This document shows, in pieces, positions 5,553 to 12,339 of a DNA stretch of 22,947 nt. The notes beneath the pieces are model-generated. The model worked only from the letters and a program-made list of their open reading frames with translations, searched no databases and was not told the origin of the DNA. The first letter of the stretch is position 1; the number at the start of each line of letters is the position of its first letter. Both the position numbers and the translations under genes were made by a program. Location: IMG/VR virus record IMGVR_UViG_3300036829_000065, positions 1 to 22,947 of that record. The stretch is one strand, 5' to 3'. The DNA comes from a virus.

Positions 5553-5774
5553 CTAAGGTCGCTGGCCGAACTGCTCGCACCTAGAGCAGTGGGCACACAT
5601 CATCTGGTAAGGCACTTGCCCCATCTCCGTTATGTCGATCCACACGTGTCCGGGACATGGTCGGTGGGTGTGGCAACGCACGTCTGTCAAGGTCACACCC
5701 GGCGTAACGGTCTGTAGCTCGCGGCGGCCATCTTGGCCGCAGGGCACCCGGGTGCCGAAGACAGTAGCGCTCAC
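5553..5774 (-). CDS. probable small zinc-type protein on the minus strand (73 aa, start uncertain)
   Basis: This is the only plausible leftward gene in the window. Read on the minus strand, it gives V-P-C-G-Q-D-G-R, V-T-P-G-V-T-L-T-D-V, C-H-T-H-R-P-C-P-G-H, W-I-D-I-T-E-M-G-Q-V-P-Y-Q and M-M-C-A-H-C-S-R-C before a TAG. The Cys/His content suggests a metal-binding protein, and the W-I-D-I-T-E-M-G segment looks like genuine protein rather than random sequence. I place the start at a GTG (5774), but the GTG at 5696 (47 aa) or an ATG at 5840 are alternatives; none has a clear ribosome binding site. Support is the convergent terminator 7 bases past its stop and the lack of a competing plus-strand gene. 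Confidence 0.45.
   Translation of the reverse strand: MSATVFGTRVPCGQDGRRELQTVTPGVTLTDVRCHTHRPCPGHVWIDITEMGQVPYQMMCAHCSRCEQFGQRP
5724..5756. promoter_or_regulatory. two adjacent palindromes upstream of or inside the minus-strand gene
   Basis: GCGGCCA/TGGCCGC with a 3-base centre (5724-5740) is followed at once by the perfect 14-bp palindrome GGCACCCGGGTGCC (5743-5756). If the minus-strand gene starts at 5696, these lie just upstream of it and could be operators; if it starts at 5774, they lie within its coding sequence. I cannot tell which from sequence alone. Confidence 0.3.
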
Positions 5775-5830
5775 GGGGTCTGAGGTTAGCGATGGTGAGC
5801 ACAGGACTCGGGGCCGTGTAGCGAGGTGTG

Positions 5831-6148
5831 ATGACACCACCTAAGCGTCAGCCTCGTAGCAAGGGCCGTACTGGCGGCAGGTGGCGCAAGGTACGCGCAC
5901 AGTGCAGGGCTAGGGCCGCACGTGGCGAGCCTTGCGCATGGTGTGGATGCCAAGTGGATGTGACTATCGCCTACCCACACCCACACAGCCTGGCCGCTGA
6001 CCACAGTGTGGAGCTGGTACATGGTGGTGCACCATACGACGTAGTACCTATGCATAAGATATGCAATGAGAATAAAGAAATAAAAAGAAAAAGAGAATTA
6101 AGAATGCTAAATCATATTAATAATGCTAATGCCTCACGTGAGTGGTGA
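5831..6148 (+). CDS. HNH endonuclease (105 aa)
   Basis: The core is a clear HNH nuclease: C35-x2-C38 (C-A-W-C), A-D-H-S-V-E-L at 56-62 (Asp57 and the general-base His58), a G-G-A-P-Y-D turn, and H75-K-I-C78-N79 closing the zinc site. This follows the typical A-D-H ... H-x2-C-N form of phage HNH proteins. ATG 5831 is better spaced from GAGG (5823-5826) than the GTG at 5828. The N-terminus is Arg/Lys-rich, consistent with DNA binding. In HK97-type phages an HNH protein encoded next to the terminase assists cos cleavage and packaging, and the gene order here fits that role. The last third is abruptly AT-rich with codons foreign to the rest of the window. Confidence 0.88.
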   Translation: MTPPKRQPRSKGRTGGRWRKVRAQCRARAARGEPCAWCGCQVDVTIAYPHPHSLAADHSVELVHGGAPYDVVPMHKICNENKEIKRKRELRMLNHINNANASREW

Positions 6149-6305
6149 GCGATGAGGTAGCAACAATAAATGGCGCTACAGGCATTGAGTAGGGACCATC
6201 CAGGGGAATCGAACGAATGTTCGAGTTTTTGGCCTGGAATTACGGCGACCCCGCGCTCAGTCTCCCATTTCTCTCCCCATGAAACGTGGTCGAAAGTCCG
6301 GTTAA
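6149..6305. other. HNH-terminase intergenic region, candidate cos site
   Basis: A 157-base gap separates HNH from small terminase. It contains an AT-rich start continuing the HNH 3' composition, a small hairpin with T run (6209-6230), then a C-rich segment (CTCCCATTTCTCTCCCC, about 6262-6278) just before the terminase gene. In cos-type HK97-like phages the cohesive end lies immediately upstream of the small terminase gene, so this is the expected position. I cannot identify the cut site or overhang from the sequence. Confidence 0.4.
6209..6230 (+). terminator. small hairpin with T tract
   Basis: TCGAAC (6209-6214) and GTTCGA (6219-6224) form a 6-bp stem with a GAAT loop, followed by GTTTTT (6225-6230), the layout of an intrinsic terminator. 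It would end transcripts from HNH before the late genes. The stem is short and AT-moderate, so strength is doubtful. The inverted repeat could equally be a protein-binding site linked to DNA packaging. Confidence 0.4.
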
Positions 6306-6584
6306 ATGGGCAAATACAATCGATTTAGCGTCGCAGAAGCGGTCATTCGTGACCTGGAAGCGATGCCTGAGCAGATCCAGGCGAGCACGGAAGCTGCTGC
6401 CGCTGTTGCGCTGGCTCGCAAGCTCGACGCAGGCGGTGAGATCTCGGTGGCGCCGGTGGCGAAGGAGTTGCGCGAGGTGATGCGGTTCCTCCGGGATCTG
6501 ACCGGCACACGGGAGCGGGAGGCCGACGATGTTGATGACCTCGCCGCCCGCCGTGCTGAAAGGCGCTCAGGAACCGCGGGTTAG
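6306..6584 (+). CDS. terS: terminase small subunit (92 aa)
   Basis: Small terminases recognise phage DNA and load it onto the large subunit. The protein has the usual actinophage form: a short basic start, a helix with V-A-E-A-V-I-R-D-L-E-A-M, then A-A-A-A-V-A-L-A-R-K-L-D-A-G, A-P-V-A-K-E-L-R-E-V-M-R-F-L-R, and a charged end D-D-L-A-A-R-R-A-E-R-R. The A-L-A-R-K-L-D and D-D-L-A-A-R-R elements are typical of this short terminase family. It overlaps the large terminase gene by 56 bases in another frame, so expression of the two is coupled. It is the first gene of the late operon. Confidence 0.82.
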   Translation: MGKYNRFSVAEAVIRDLEAMPEQIQASTEAAAAVALARKLDAGGEISVAPVAKELREVMRFLRDLTGTREREADDVDDLAARRAERRSGTAG

Positions 6585-7971
6585 CTGCTGGCCGTCCTAC
6601 GTTAGCTCGGCAGGTAAGGAAGCTCTAGACCTCGCCCGCAGCGTCGGACTCTGGCTCGATCCGTGGCAAGCTTTCGTCCTCGATCACGCCCTTGGGGAGC
6701 GGGGGGACGGGAAATGGTCGGCCTTCGAGGTCGCGCTTGTGGTAAGCCGCCAGAATGGTAAGGGTGCCGTCCTTGAGGCACGGGAACTGGCAGGGCTGTT
6801 TCTGTTCGGCGAGCAATTGATTCTCCACAGTGCCCACGAGTTTAAAACAGCGCAGGAAGCATTCCGACGTGTTCTTGGATGGATCGAGGGAAAAGATCAC
6901 CTCAGGAAGCGCGTCAGACGTGTTCGTACCTCGCATGGTGAAGAGGGTATTGAGCTTCTCAATGGCGCTCGGCTGAGATTCGTAGCCAGATCGACCGGCA
7001 GCGGCCGCGGCTTCTCGGGCGACTGCGTGATTCTCGATGAGGCGTACAACCTCGGTGGCGACGCCATGGCCGCTCTGCTGCCGACGTTGAGTGCCCGGCC
7101 TAACCCGCAGCTCTGGTACGCCAGTAGCGCCGGCATGGAGACCAGCGAGCAGCTACTGCGGGTCCATGAGCGCGGTGTGGCGGGCAGCAACGGCGCGGAC
7201 TGCGGCCGGCTGTCGTATTTCGAGTGGTCAGCCGACCCTGACCTGCCGATCGGTGGCATGGAAGCTGTGCTGCAGGCCAACCCGGCAGTCGGTATCCGAA
7301 TCTCGACCGAGTTTGTGGAGTCCGAGCGCGGCGCGTTGCCTGAGTGGGAGTACTGCCGGGAACGTCTCGGCTATTGGCCAGAGTTCGGCGTCGAGCAGGT
7401 CATCGACCCGAAGATCTGGGCCTCGCTGGCTGATGAGACCTCGGAAGCCGCCGGCCGTGTGGTGTTCGCCGCGGACTGCAACCCCGAGCGCACCCGCTCA
7501 GCCATCGCCGCGGTGGGCCGGCGGGCAGACGGCCATTACCACCTCGAAATTGTGGACGAGCGCGCCGGCACGAGCTGGGTGCCCGCCCGGGTGGCCGAGC
7601 TCGCAGCGAAGTGGGAACCGCCGTGCGGACCCCTGATCGACCCGGCCGGGCCCGCTGGCGCGTGGTTGGCCGACCTCGCTGAGCTGAACATCGAACCGGT
7701 ACTGATCAACGGAAGGGAGATGGCCCAAGCGTGCGGAGCGTTCTACGAAACAGTGATGGAGCGTCAAGCGCTGCGCTGGCGGCCCAACGCCCACTCCCCG
7801 GCCCTGAACACCGCGCTGACGGGCGCGAAGAAGCGGCCGCTACTCGACACCTGGGCCTGGCACCGCAGGGACTCGGCGACGAACATCGCTCCGCTGGTGG
7901 CCGGTACAACGGCGCTGCATGGATTCGTGCTCTACGGAGGGGAAGCCGATGCGCTCGACAACATCTGGTGA
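6529..7971 (+). CDS. terL: terminase large subunit (480 aa)
   Basis: This is the packaging motor ATPase and nuclease. The ATPase half shows the adenine-type L-D-P-W-Q motif (43-47), a Walker A-like S-R-Q-N-G-K-G (73-79) and Walker B C-V-I-L-D-E-A-Y (166-173; Asp170, Glu171). S-G-R-G-F-S-G lies between them. The nuclease half has A-A-D-C-N-P-E-R (Asp316), L-I-D-P-A-G-P-A (Asp371) and H-R-R-D-S-A-T-N (Asp448), consistent with the three-acid RNase H-like site. Length is normal for this family. The ATG at 6529 has GGAGG at 6518-6522. The end overlaps the next GTG. Confidence 0.93.
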   Translation: MLMTSPPAVLKGAQEPRVSCWPSYVSSAGKEALDLARSVGLWLDPWQAFVLDHALGERGDGKWSAFEVALVVSRQNGKGAVLEARELAGLFLFGEQLILHSAHEFKTAQEAFRRVLGWIEGKDHLRKRVRRVRTSHGEEGIELLNGARLRFVARSTGSGRGFSGDCVILDEAYNLGGDAMAALLPTLSARPNPQLWYASSAGMETSEQLLRVHERGVAGSNGADCGRLSYFEWSADPDLPIGGMEAVLQANPAVGIRISTEFVESERGALPEWEYCRERLGYWPEFGVEQVIDPKIWASLADETSEAAGRVVFAADCNPERTRSAIAAVGRRADGHYHLEIVDERAGTSWVPARVAELAAKWEPPCGPLIDPAGPAGAWLADLAELNIEPVLINGREMAQACGAFYETVMERQALRWRPNAHSPALNTALTGAKKRPLLDTWAWHRRDSATNIAPLVAGTTALHGFVLYGGEADALDNIW

Positions 7972-8159
7972 CGATCTGGCTGGCGCTAGCGACGTTAGCT
8001 GGCCTTTGTTTGCCATATTTGCCGACGACACTAGGGCTTACGCTCCTAGCAGTCGGATCTGGCCTGGCCTGGCTGCCGCTGGGCTTCATGGTCCCCGGCG
8101 CGCTGCTGCTGGCCGACCGGATCGCGACAACCACCTTGCTCGCTAGGCGTCGTCAGTGA
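7968..8159 (+). CDS. small membrane protein between terminase and portal (63 aa)
   Basis: The GTG at 7968 overlaps the terminase stop, and its own stop overlaps the portal GTG. Nearly the whole product is hydrophobic, in two segments (about 3-19 and 24-50: L-T-L-L-A-V-G-S-G-L-A-W-L-P-L-G-F then A-L-L-L-A-D), with a basic end A-R-R-R-Q. This predicts a membrane hairpin. Small membrane proteins at this exact place recur in actinophage late operons, but their role is not known to me. It could assist membrane-associated assembly, though that is speculation. Confidence 0.65.
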   Translation: MTIWLALATLAGLCLPYLPTTLGLTLLAVGSGLAWLPLGFMVPGALLLADRIATTTLLARRRQ

Positions 8160-9328
8160 GCTTCCTATTCGGCCAACTGCCTGCCCTTGAGCGGTCCTGG
8201 GGCGTGGTGCCGCCGATTCCGCCCAACAGCCAGTCCGCGGGCGTCGGGTACGCCAGGGTGGACCTCAGCCGGGCGGAATCGAGCCTGCAGAAAGTCGCCG
8301 TCTGGGCGTGCGTGTCGCTGGTGCGGACGATCGCCGAGATCCTGCCGATCCAATGCTTCATTGGAACCGATCAAGACAAGCGTGAGGTTGACCTGCCGCG
8401 GTACCTGCAGGACCTGTCCGGCGACGGCTTCGGGCTGCCGGACTGGTGCTCACAGGTGGTCTACAGCGGCATGCTGCGCGGCAACTCAGTCGGTGTGGTG
8501 GCCGCCCGGGCGGACAACGGTGGCCCCACGCAGGTGGTGCTGCAGCATCCCGATCAGGTCAGCGTGCGGCGCACAGAAAAGGGCGCGGCCGAGTGGCGGA
8601 TCAACGGCAAGCTCGTACCGACCAGCAACATCTGGCATCACCGGATCAACCCCGTACCCGGCGAAATCGTAGGCCTATCTCCGATCAGCGTGCACGCTTT
8701 GACAGTCGGCCTGGGTATCGCTGCTACCCGCTTCGGTGCCCAGTGGTTCGAGGACGGCGCACACCCGTCCGGCCTGCTCGCTTACGACAAAGATCTCACC
8801 AAAGACAAGGCCGACACGGCTAAAAAGCGGTTCCTCAACGCGTTACGCGGTAACCGCGAGCCGTTGGTACTCGGGAGTGGCTGGAGTTTTCAAGCCATCC
8901 AGATCAGTCCGAACGAATCACAGTTCCTTGAGACCAACAACTACACGGGTGCGGAATGCTGCCGCATATTTGGCCCTGCGTTTGCCGAAGTCTTTGGTTA
9001 CGAAACCGGGGGGACGCTGACGTATGCCAATATCGAGCAGCGATCATTAGACTTACTTACCTATGCCGCGGATCCTTGGCTTGTTCGACTAGAACGAGCG
9101 CTGAGCGCGCTGTGCTCTTCGCAAAGATACGTCAAGTTCAATCGCAAGGCACTCGTGAAGTCGGACCTGATCACCCGATACCAGGCACATCAGATTGCAC
9201 TACAAAACCAGTTCGCGACACCGAATGAGGTTCGGGAGCTGGAAGATATGCCGCCGCTGCCGGGCGGTGACAAGGTGATCGCCCCGAAGCCGGCCGCACC
9301 AGCAGTGAAGGTGGACAGCAATCCATGA
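8156..9328 (+). CDS. portal protein, HK97 family (390 aa)
   Basis: The portal forms the dodecameric DNA channel at one capsid vertex. Features of the HK97 portal family are visible: V-A-V-W-A-C-V-S-L-V-R-T-I-A-E near residues 43-57, then P-D-Q-V (about 131-134) in the clip region, W-H-H-R-I-N-P followed by G-L-S-P-I-S-V-H-A, the long helix region around R-F-L-N-A-L-R-G, Q-F-L-E-T-N-N-Y-T, I-F-G-P-A-F-A-E-V-F-G, and the C-terminal A-T-P-N-E-V-R-E-L-E-D-M-P-P-L-P-G-G-D. That last motif is characteristic. Length (390 aa) is normal. Two TTA leucine codons occur close together (9047-9049, 9053-9055) in a patch less GC-rich than the rest. Confidence 0.93.
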   Translation: MSFLFGQLPALERSWGVVPPIPPNSQSAGVGYARVDLSRAESSLQKVAVWACVSLVRTIAEILPIQCFIGTDQDKREVDLPRYLQDLSGDGFGLPDWCSQVVYSGMLRGNSVGVVAARADNGGPTQVVLQHPDQVSVRRTEKGAAEWRINGKLVPTSNIWHHRINPVPGEIVGLSPISVHALTVGLGIAATRFGAQWFEDGAHPSGLLAYDKDLTKDKADTAKKRFLNALRGNREPLVLGSGWSFQAIQISPNESQFLETNNYTGAECCRIFGPAFAEVFGYETGGTLTYANIEQRSLDLLTYAADPWLVRLERALSALCSSQRYVKFNRKALVKSDLITRYQAHQIALQNQFATPNEVRELEDMPPLPGGDKVIAPKPAAPAVKVDSNP

Positions 9329-9513
9329 GCGAAGACCCGATGTACGACTTAAAGCAAGACCTGCAGGCGCTGCGCAGCTCGGCGCAGGACCATGAGCACG
9401 ACCCGCGGACCTGCCCGGACTGCGAGCATCGAACACAGAACCCGCAGGTATCCCGCCAGCAGAACCGCTCGCCTCGTGACCGGCAGCTCAAGACGCCAAG
9501 GCGCGACCGGTGA
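9325..9513 (+). CDS. small hydrophilic protein (62 aa)
   Basis: Its ATG overlaps the portal stop (ATGA) and its stop overlaps the protease GTG, so it is an integral late gene. The product is highly charged: an acidic start (M-S-E-D), a helical middle (L-K-Q-D-L-Q-A-L-R), C-P-D-C at about residues 30-33, and an Arg/Gln-rich end. A single C-x2-C pair with nearby His residues may bind metal. I do not recognise the family and its role in assembly is unknown. Confidence 0.55.
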   Translation: MSEDPMYDLKQDLQALRSSAQDHEHDPRTCPDCEHRTQNPQVSRQQNRSPRDRQLKTPRRDR

Positions 9514-10154
9514 GCGAGGATCTCAAGCACGGCTTCGCACGTGCCTACGTCGATCGTGACGCCACGGAGGCGGACGGGCCGATCCGGTTCGTCATGGCGA
9601 CCGAGGGCCCGAAGGGCGACGGCATCGACCTTCGCATGGACGGTGCCGACCTCGCGCGGTACCGCGCCAACCCGATCGTCGGCTACGGGCATTGCTACTG
9701 GGGGCGTAATGATCTGCCAATCGGGCGTGCGAGCAACACTGCAGTGGACGGGAAGCGTCTTATCACTGATGTGGTATTCGATACCGCGGACGAGTTCGCG
9801 GCTACTGTGGACCGCAAGTACCGAGACGGATTCCTTAATGCAGTGAGCATCGGGTTCGACGTGCATGAGTGGGAAGACCCTAAGTCCAGTTACTACAATC
9901 CTGGTGTCGCTACCAAATGGGAACTGTTCGAGCTGTCCGCTGTGCCTCTGCCGATGGATGGCAAGGCAGTTGTCGAGTCCGGTCGCGGTCTTGATCCCGA
10001 GTTCATCGCTCAGTGGTCCGGCTTGGACCCTGAGTTCCTGGCGCAGTGGCTGCAGCGCGCGACCGGCCGCGAAGTGCCCGTCAAGAACGTCGAAGCAGCA
10101 ATCGAGCGTCATCCGCTGTCGCTGTATCGGGCTCTTGCGCTAGCGCAGGGCTGA
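9510..10154 (+). CDS. prohead protease, HK97 type (214 aa)
   Basis: A serine protease (herpes-like fold) that removes the capsid delta domain during maturation. Typical elements in order are V-G-Y-G-H (His61), G-F-L-N-A-V-S-I-G-F (Ser113) and W-E-L-F-E-L-S-A-V-P-L-P-M-D (acidic third member probably Glu141 or Glu138). The V-S-I-G-F and E-L-S-x-V-P-x-P segments are hallmarks of the family. The start GTG overlaps the upstream stop. Near the C-terminus, G-L-D-P-E-F-I-A-Q-W is followed by G-L-D-P-E-F-L-A-Q-W, a small internal duplication. Its position between portal and capsid agrees with the HK97 order. Confidence 0.92.
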   Translation: MSEDLKHGFARAYVDRDATEADGPIRFVMATEGPKGDGIDLRMDGADLARYRANPIVGYGHCYWGRNDLPIGRASNTAVDGKRLITDVVFDTADEFAATVDRKYRDGFLNAVSIGFDVHEWEDPKSSYYNPGVATKWELFELSAVPLPMDGKAVVESGRGLDPEFIAQWSGLDPEFLAQWLQRATGREVPVKNVEAAIERHPLSLYRALALAQG

Positions 10155-10208
10155 TTTAGTCCATATATCTCGCTCCACTGTTCATTGTCAAATCAATAGG
10201 GAGTCGTA
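10155..10208 (+). promoter_or_regulatory. AT-rich leader of the capsid gene with ribosome binding site
   Basis: This 54-base gap is one of the few real spacers in the late operon. It is AT-rich for this genome (CATATATC and TTGTCAAATCAATA) and ends in GGGAG five bases before the capsid ATG. Extra initiation here would help make capsid protein in excess. No clear -35/-10 pair is visible, so I call it only a leader. Confidence 0.3.
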
Positions 10209-11612
10209 ATGCTGGAGTACCTACGCGCTCGGCTGGCCGAGCTGCTGGCTGAAAGGGCCGAGCTTGCCGCCAAGCGTGACGCGGTACTCACCGGCCCGAC
10301 TGCTGAGAAGCGTGATCTCACCGAGGACGAGTCCAATGCCTTCGAGGAGGCCCGGACCGCGATCACCGCCCACGACGAGAAAATCAACGAAACGCGTGCC
10401 CGGATCGCCAACCTTGAGGACGACGAGAAGCGCCAGCTCGCTGTCGACCAGCTCGCTGTCGAGCTCGGCCGCGGCCAGGGCGACCAGAACTCGCCAGCTC
10501 GCACGCAGGACCCGGCGATGTACGGGCGCGGCAACGGCCGGTCGTACTTCCGCGACCTCGTTCAGGCGCAGGTGTTCGGCAATCGCGACGCGATCGAGCG
10601 ACTGGTGCGCAACGACCGCGAGGTGAGGGACCACCGCAGTCAGCAGCGTGCGCTAACCACGACTGATGGTGTCGCCGGCGAGTTCGTGCCGCCGTTGTGG
10701 ATGGTCAACGAGTACATCAGACTCGCTCGGGCCGGCCGGGTCATCGCGGATCAGGTCCGGCAGCAGAACCTGCCGGGCGGTACTGACACCATCAACCTGC
10801 CCCGGCTTGCTACCGGCACGGCGGTTGCCGAGCAGGCCACTCAGAACACCGCAGTGCAGAACACCGACGCCAGCACCAACAGCGTGGCAGCCAACGTGGC
10901 CACGATCGCCGGCCAGCAGGTTGTCTCGCTGCAGCTGCTGGAGCAGACCCCGGCGGGTATCAACATCGATGACATCCTGCTGGCCGACCTGGCCGCGGAC
11001 TACGCCACGAAGCTCGATGTTTTCGTGATCAACAATAATGCTGCCGGCAAAATCGGCTTGCTCAACGTCTCGGGTGCCAATTCGGTCGTTTATACCCAGG
11101 CCAACCCGACCACCGTCGCTGCGATCTACCCGCGGATCGCTGACGGTATCCAGCAGATCTCCACTAACCGGTTCCTGCCGCCGCAGAAGATCTTCATGCA
11201 CCCGAAGCGGTGGGCATGGTTCCTGGCGGCGCTGGACTCCCAGTCCAGGCCGTTGGTTGTTCCTTCAGCGCAGATGCCGATGAACGCCGCCGGTATCGAT
11301 GACGGCTCGGTGAGCGCTGAGGGCTTCGTCGGGACGCTGCAGGGCCTGCCGGTGTTCCAAGACCCGAATATCTCGCTGATCCTCGGCGGCGGCACCAATG
11401 AGGATCGGATCATCATCGCTCGCACCGACGACGTGATCCTGTTCGAGGGCACGCCGCGAGCCGAAAGCTTCCGCGAGCCGTTGGCCGCCAACCTGTCGGT
11501 CCTGCTGCGGTTCTACAACTACGCAGCCCTGCACGCCTCCCGCTACCCCAAGTCCATCTCGATCATTTCCGGTACCGGGATGATCAACACCGGTGCTGGC
11601 TTCCTGGCCTGA
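10209..11612 (+). CDS. major capsid protein with N-terminal delta (scaffold) domain, HK97 fold (467 aa)
   Basis: The first 85 or so residues are a charged coiled coil (L-R-A-R-L-A-E-L-L-A-E-R-A-E-L onward), the delta domain that acts as internal scaffold and is removed by the protease. A linker to about residue 150 leads to the HK97 core: G-E-F-V-P-P-L-W, then V-V-S-L-Q-L-L-E-Q-T, I-D-D-I-L-L-A-D-L-A-A-D-Y-A, Q-K-I-F-M-H-P-K-R-W-A-W-F, G-L-P-V-F-Q-D-P, and R-I-I-I-A-R-T-D-D-V-I-L-F-E-G with E-P-L-A-A-N-L-S-V-L-L-R-F-Y-N-Y. Length fits an uncleaved precursor. The exact cleavage site cannot be seen. GGGAG lies five bases before the ATG. Confidence 0.94.
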   Translation: MLEYLRARLAELLAERAELAAKRDAVLTGPTAEKRDLTEDESNAFEEARTAITAHDEKINETRARIANLEDDEKRQLAVDQLAVELGRGQGDQNSPARTQDPAMYGRGNGRSYFRDLVQAQVFGNRDAIERLVRNDREVRDHRSQQRALTTTDGVAGEFVPPLWMVNEYIRLARAGRVIADQVRQQNLPGGTDTINLPRLATGTAVAEQATQNTAVQNTDASTNSVAANVATIAGQQVVSLQLLEQTPAGINIDDILLADLAADYATKLDVFVINNNAAGKIGLLNVSGANSVVYTQANPTTVAAIYPRIADGIQQISTNRFLPPQKIFMHPKRWAWFLAALDSQSRPLVVPSAQMPMNAAGIDDGSVSAEGFVGTLQGLPVFQDPNISLILGGGTNEDRIIIARTDDVILFEGTPRAESFREPLAANLSVLLRFYNYAALHASRYPKSISIISGTGMINTGAGFLA

Positions 11613-11626
11613 TAAGGAGATCTGAC

Positions 11627-11986
11627 ATGGCAGACAATGTGAAGTCGGTAGTCGAGGTAGGCCGGGCGCAGCGCTCGGACGGGTCTTGGCCCAAGCCGGG
11701 TGAGGAGGGGTTCGTGCACCCGGACGGCACCCCGCAGTCGCAATCACAGCTAGACGACAACTTGCGGGCCGCTGCCGATCGGGCTGCCGCTGGCAGTGGG
11801 GTGCATGGCGCACCAGCACAGGGCGGTGTGCAGCCCGGCATGACGGCACGTCCCGATGAGTCCGATCACGCGCAGGCGCGCCGGGAGCACACCGAATGGG
11901 TGCGCGAGGGCCTAGTCGAGCTAGATGCGGATGAGGCCAAGTATGAGGCTTCCAACAAGCCTGCAGCTGAAAGCTCTGCCAGCTGA
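11627..11986 (+). CDS. hydrophilic protein following the capsid gene (119 aa)
   Basis: AAGGAG stands seven bases before the ATG at 11627. The product has an N-terminal folded-looking stretch (V-V-E-V-G-R-A-Q-R-S-D-G-S-W-P, then P-G-E-E-G-F-V-H-P-D-G-T-P), followed by an Ala/Gln-rich, probably helical or disordered segment and an acidic end. There are no cysteines and no membrane segment. Genes at this spot often encode capsid decoration or accessory proteins, but nothing in the sequence proves that. Its stop overlaps the next ATG by one base. Confidence 0.5.
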   Translation: MADNVKSVVEVGRAQRSDGSWPKPGEEGFVHPDGTPQSQSQLDDNLRAAADRAAAGSGVHGAPAQGGVQPGMTARPDESDHAQARREHTEWVREGLVELDADEAKYEASNKPAAESSAS

Positions 11987-12339
11987 TGGCCGTCAATCTG
12001 GTTAACGTCGCTACGATCAATCGTAAGAACATATATCAGGGTCAGCCGGGGACGTCGGTCGCCACGGCATACACCGTGCCAGCGTCTACAGACGTTAAAG
12101 TGACCTCACTGGTGTTGTGCAACACCACTACGACAGCAGCCACTGTGACAGTGTCCGTTGTCCCGTCCGGGGGCACCGCTGGTGTGACCAACCAAATCGT
12201 GTCGGCGTTGTCAGTCAGCGCGAACTCAACAATTGTGATCGAAACGTCCATTTATATGACGACCGGTGATTTCATCGCCGCGTTGCAGGGCACGTCGGGC
12301 GCCGTAACGGTCACAATTAGCGGTGAGACGTATGCCTAG
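11986..12339 (+). CDS. beta-rich virion structural protein (117 aa)
   Basis: The sequence is dominated by alternating Val/Thr/Ser strands: V-T-S-L-V-L-C-N-T-T-T-T, then T-V-T-V-S-V-V-P-S-G-G, then S-T-I-V-I-E-T and F-I-A-A-L-Q-G-T-S-G-A-V-T-V-T-I-S-G. This recurring phage pattern (strand, N-T, strand, V-P-S-G-G, L-x-x-G-D-F-I) suggests a small jelly-roll or beta-sandwich of the type found in fibre and decoration proteins. It starts the fibre module between capsid and connector. Whether it sits on the head or tail cannot be told. Overlap with the next gene is eight bases from its ATG at 12332. Confidence 0.6.
   Translation: MAVNLVNVATINRKNIYQGQPGTSVATAYTVPASTDVKVTSLVLCNTTTTAATVTVSVVPSGGTAGVTNQIVSALSVSANSTIVIETSIYMTTGDFIAALQGTSGAVTVTISGETYA

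Noticed and set aside
5451-5717. Plus-strand 88-aa frame downstream of the early operon
   Set aside because: It runs straight through the 12-bp terminator hairpin, has no ribosome binding site, and its translation looks less protein-like than the opposite frame.
6200-6230. tRNA-like T-arm (minus-strand reading GTTCGATTCCCC), possibly a tRNA fragment or attP core
   Set aside because: The bases flanking the loop do not form the required 5-bp stem, no acceptor or anticodon arm can be built around it, and no integrase gene is in the window.
9171-10112. 313-aa minus-strand frame opposite the protease gene
   Set aside because: It is fully antisense to a certain protease gene, and its composition follows from the codon pattern of that gene.
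10653-12032. Long minus-strand frames opposite the capsid gene (10653-11201, 11265-12032)
   Set aside because: Shadow frames of a GC-rich gene; no recognisable domains and no spacing consistent with a leftward operon.
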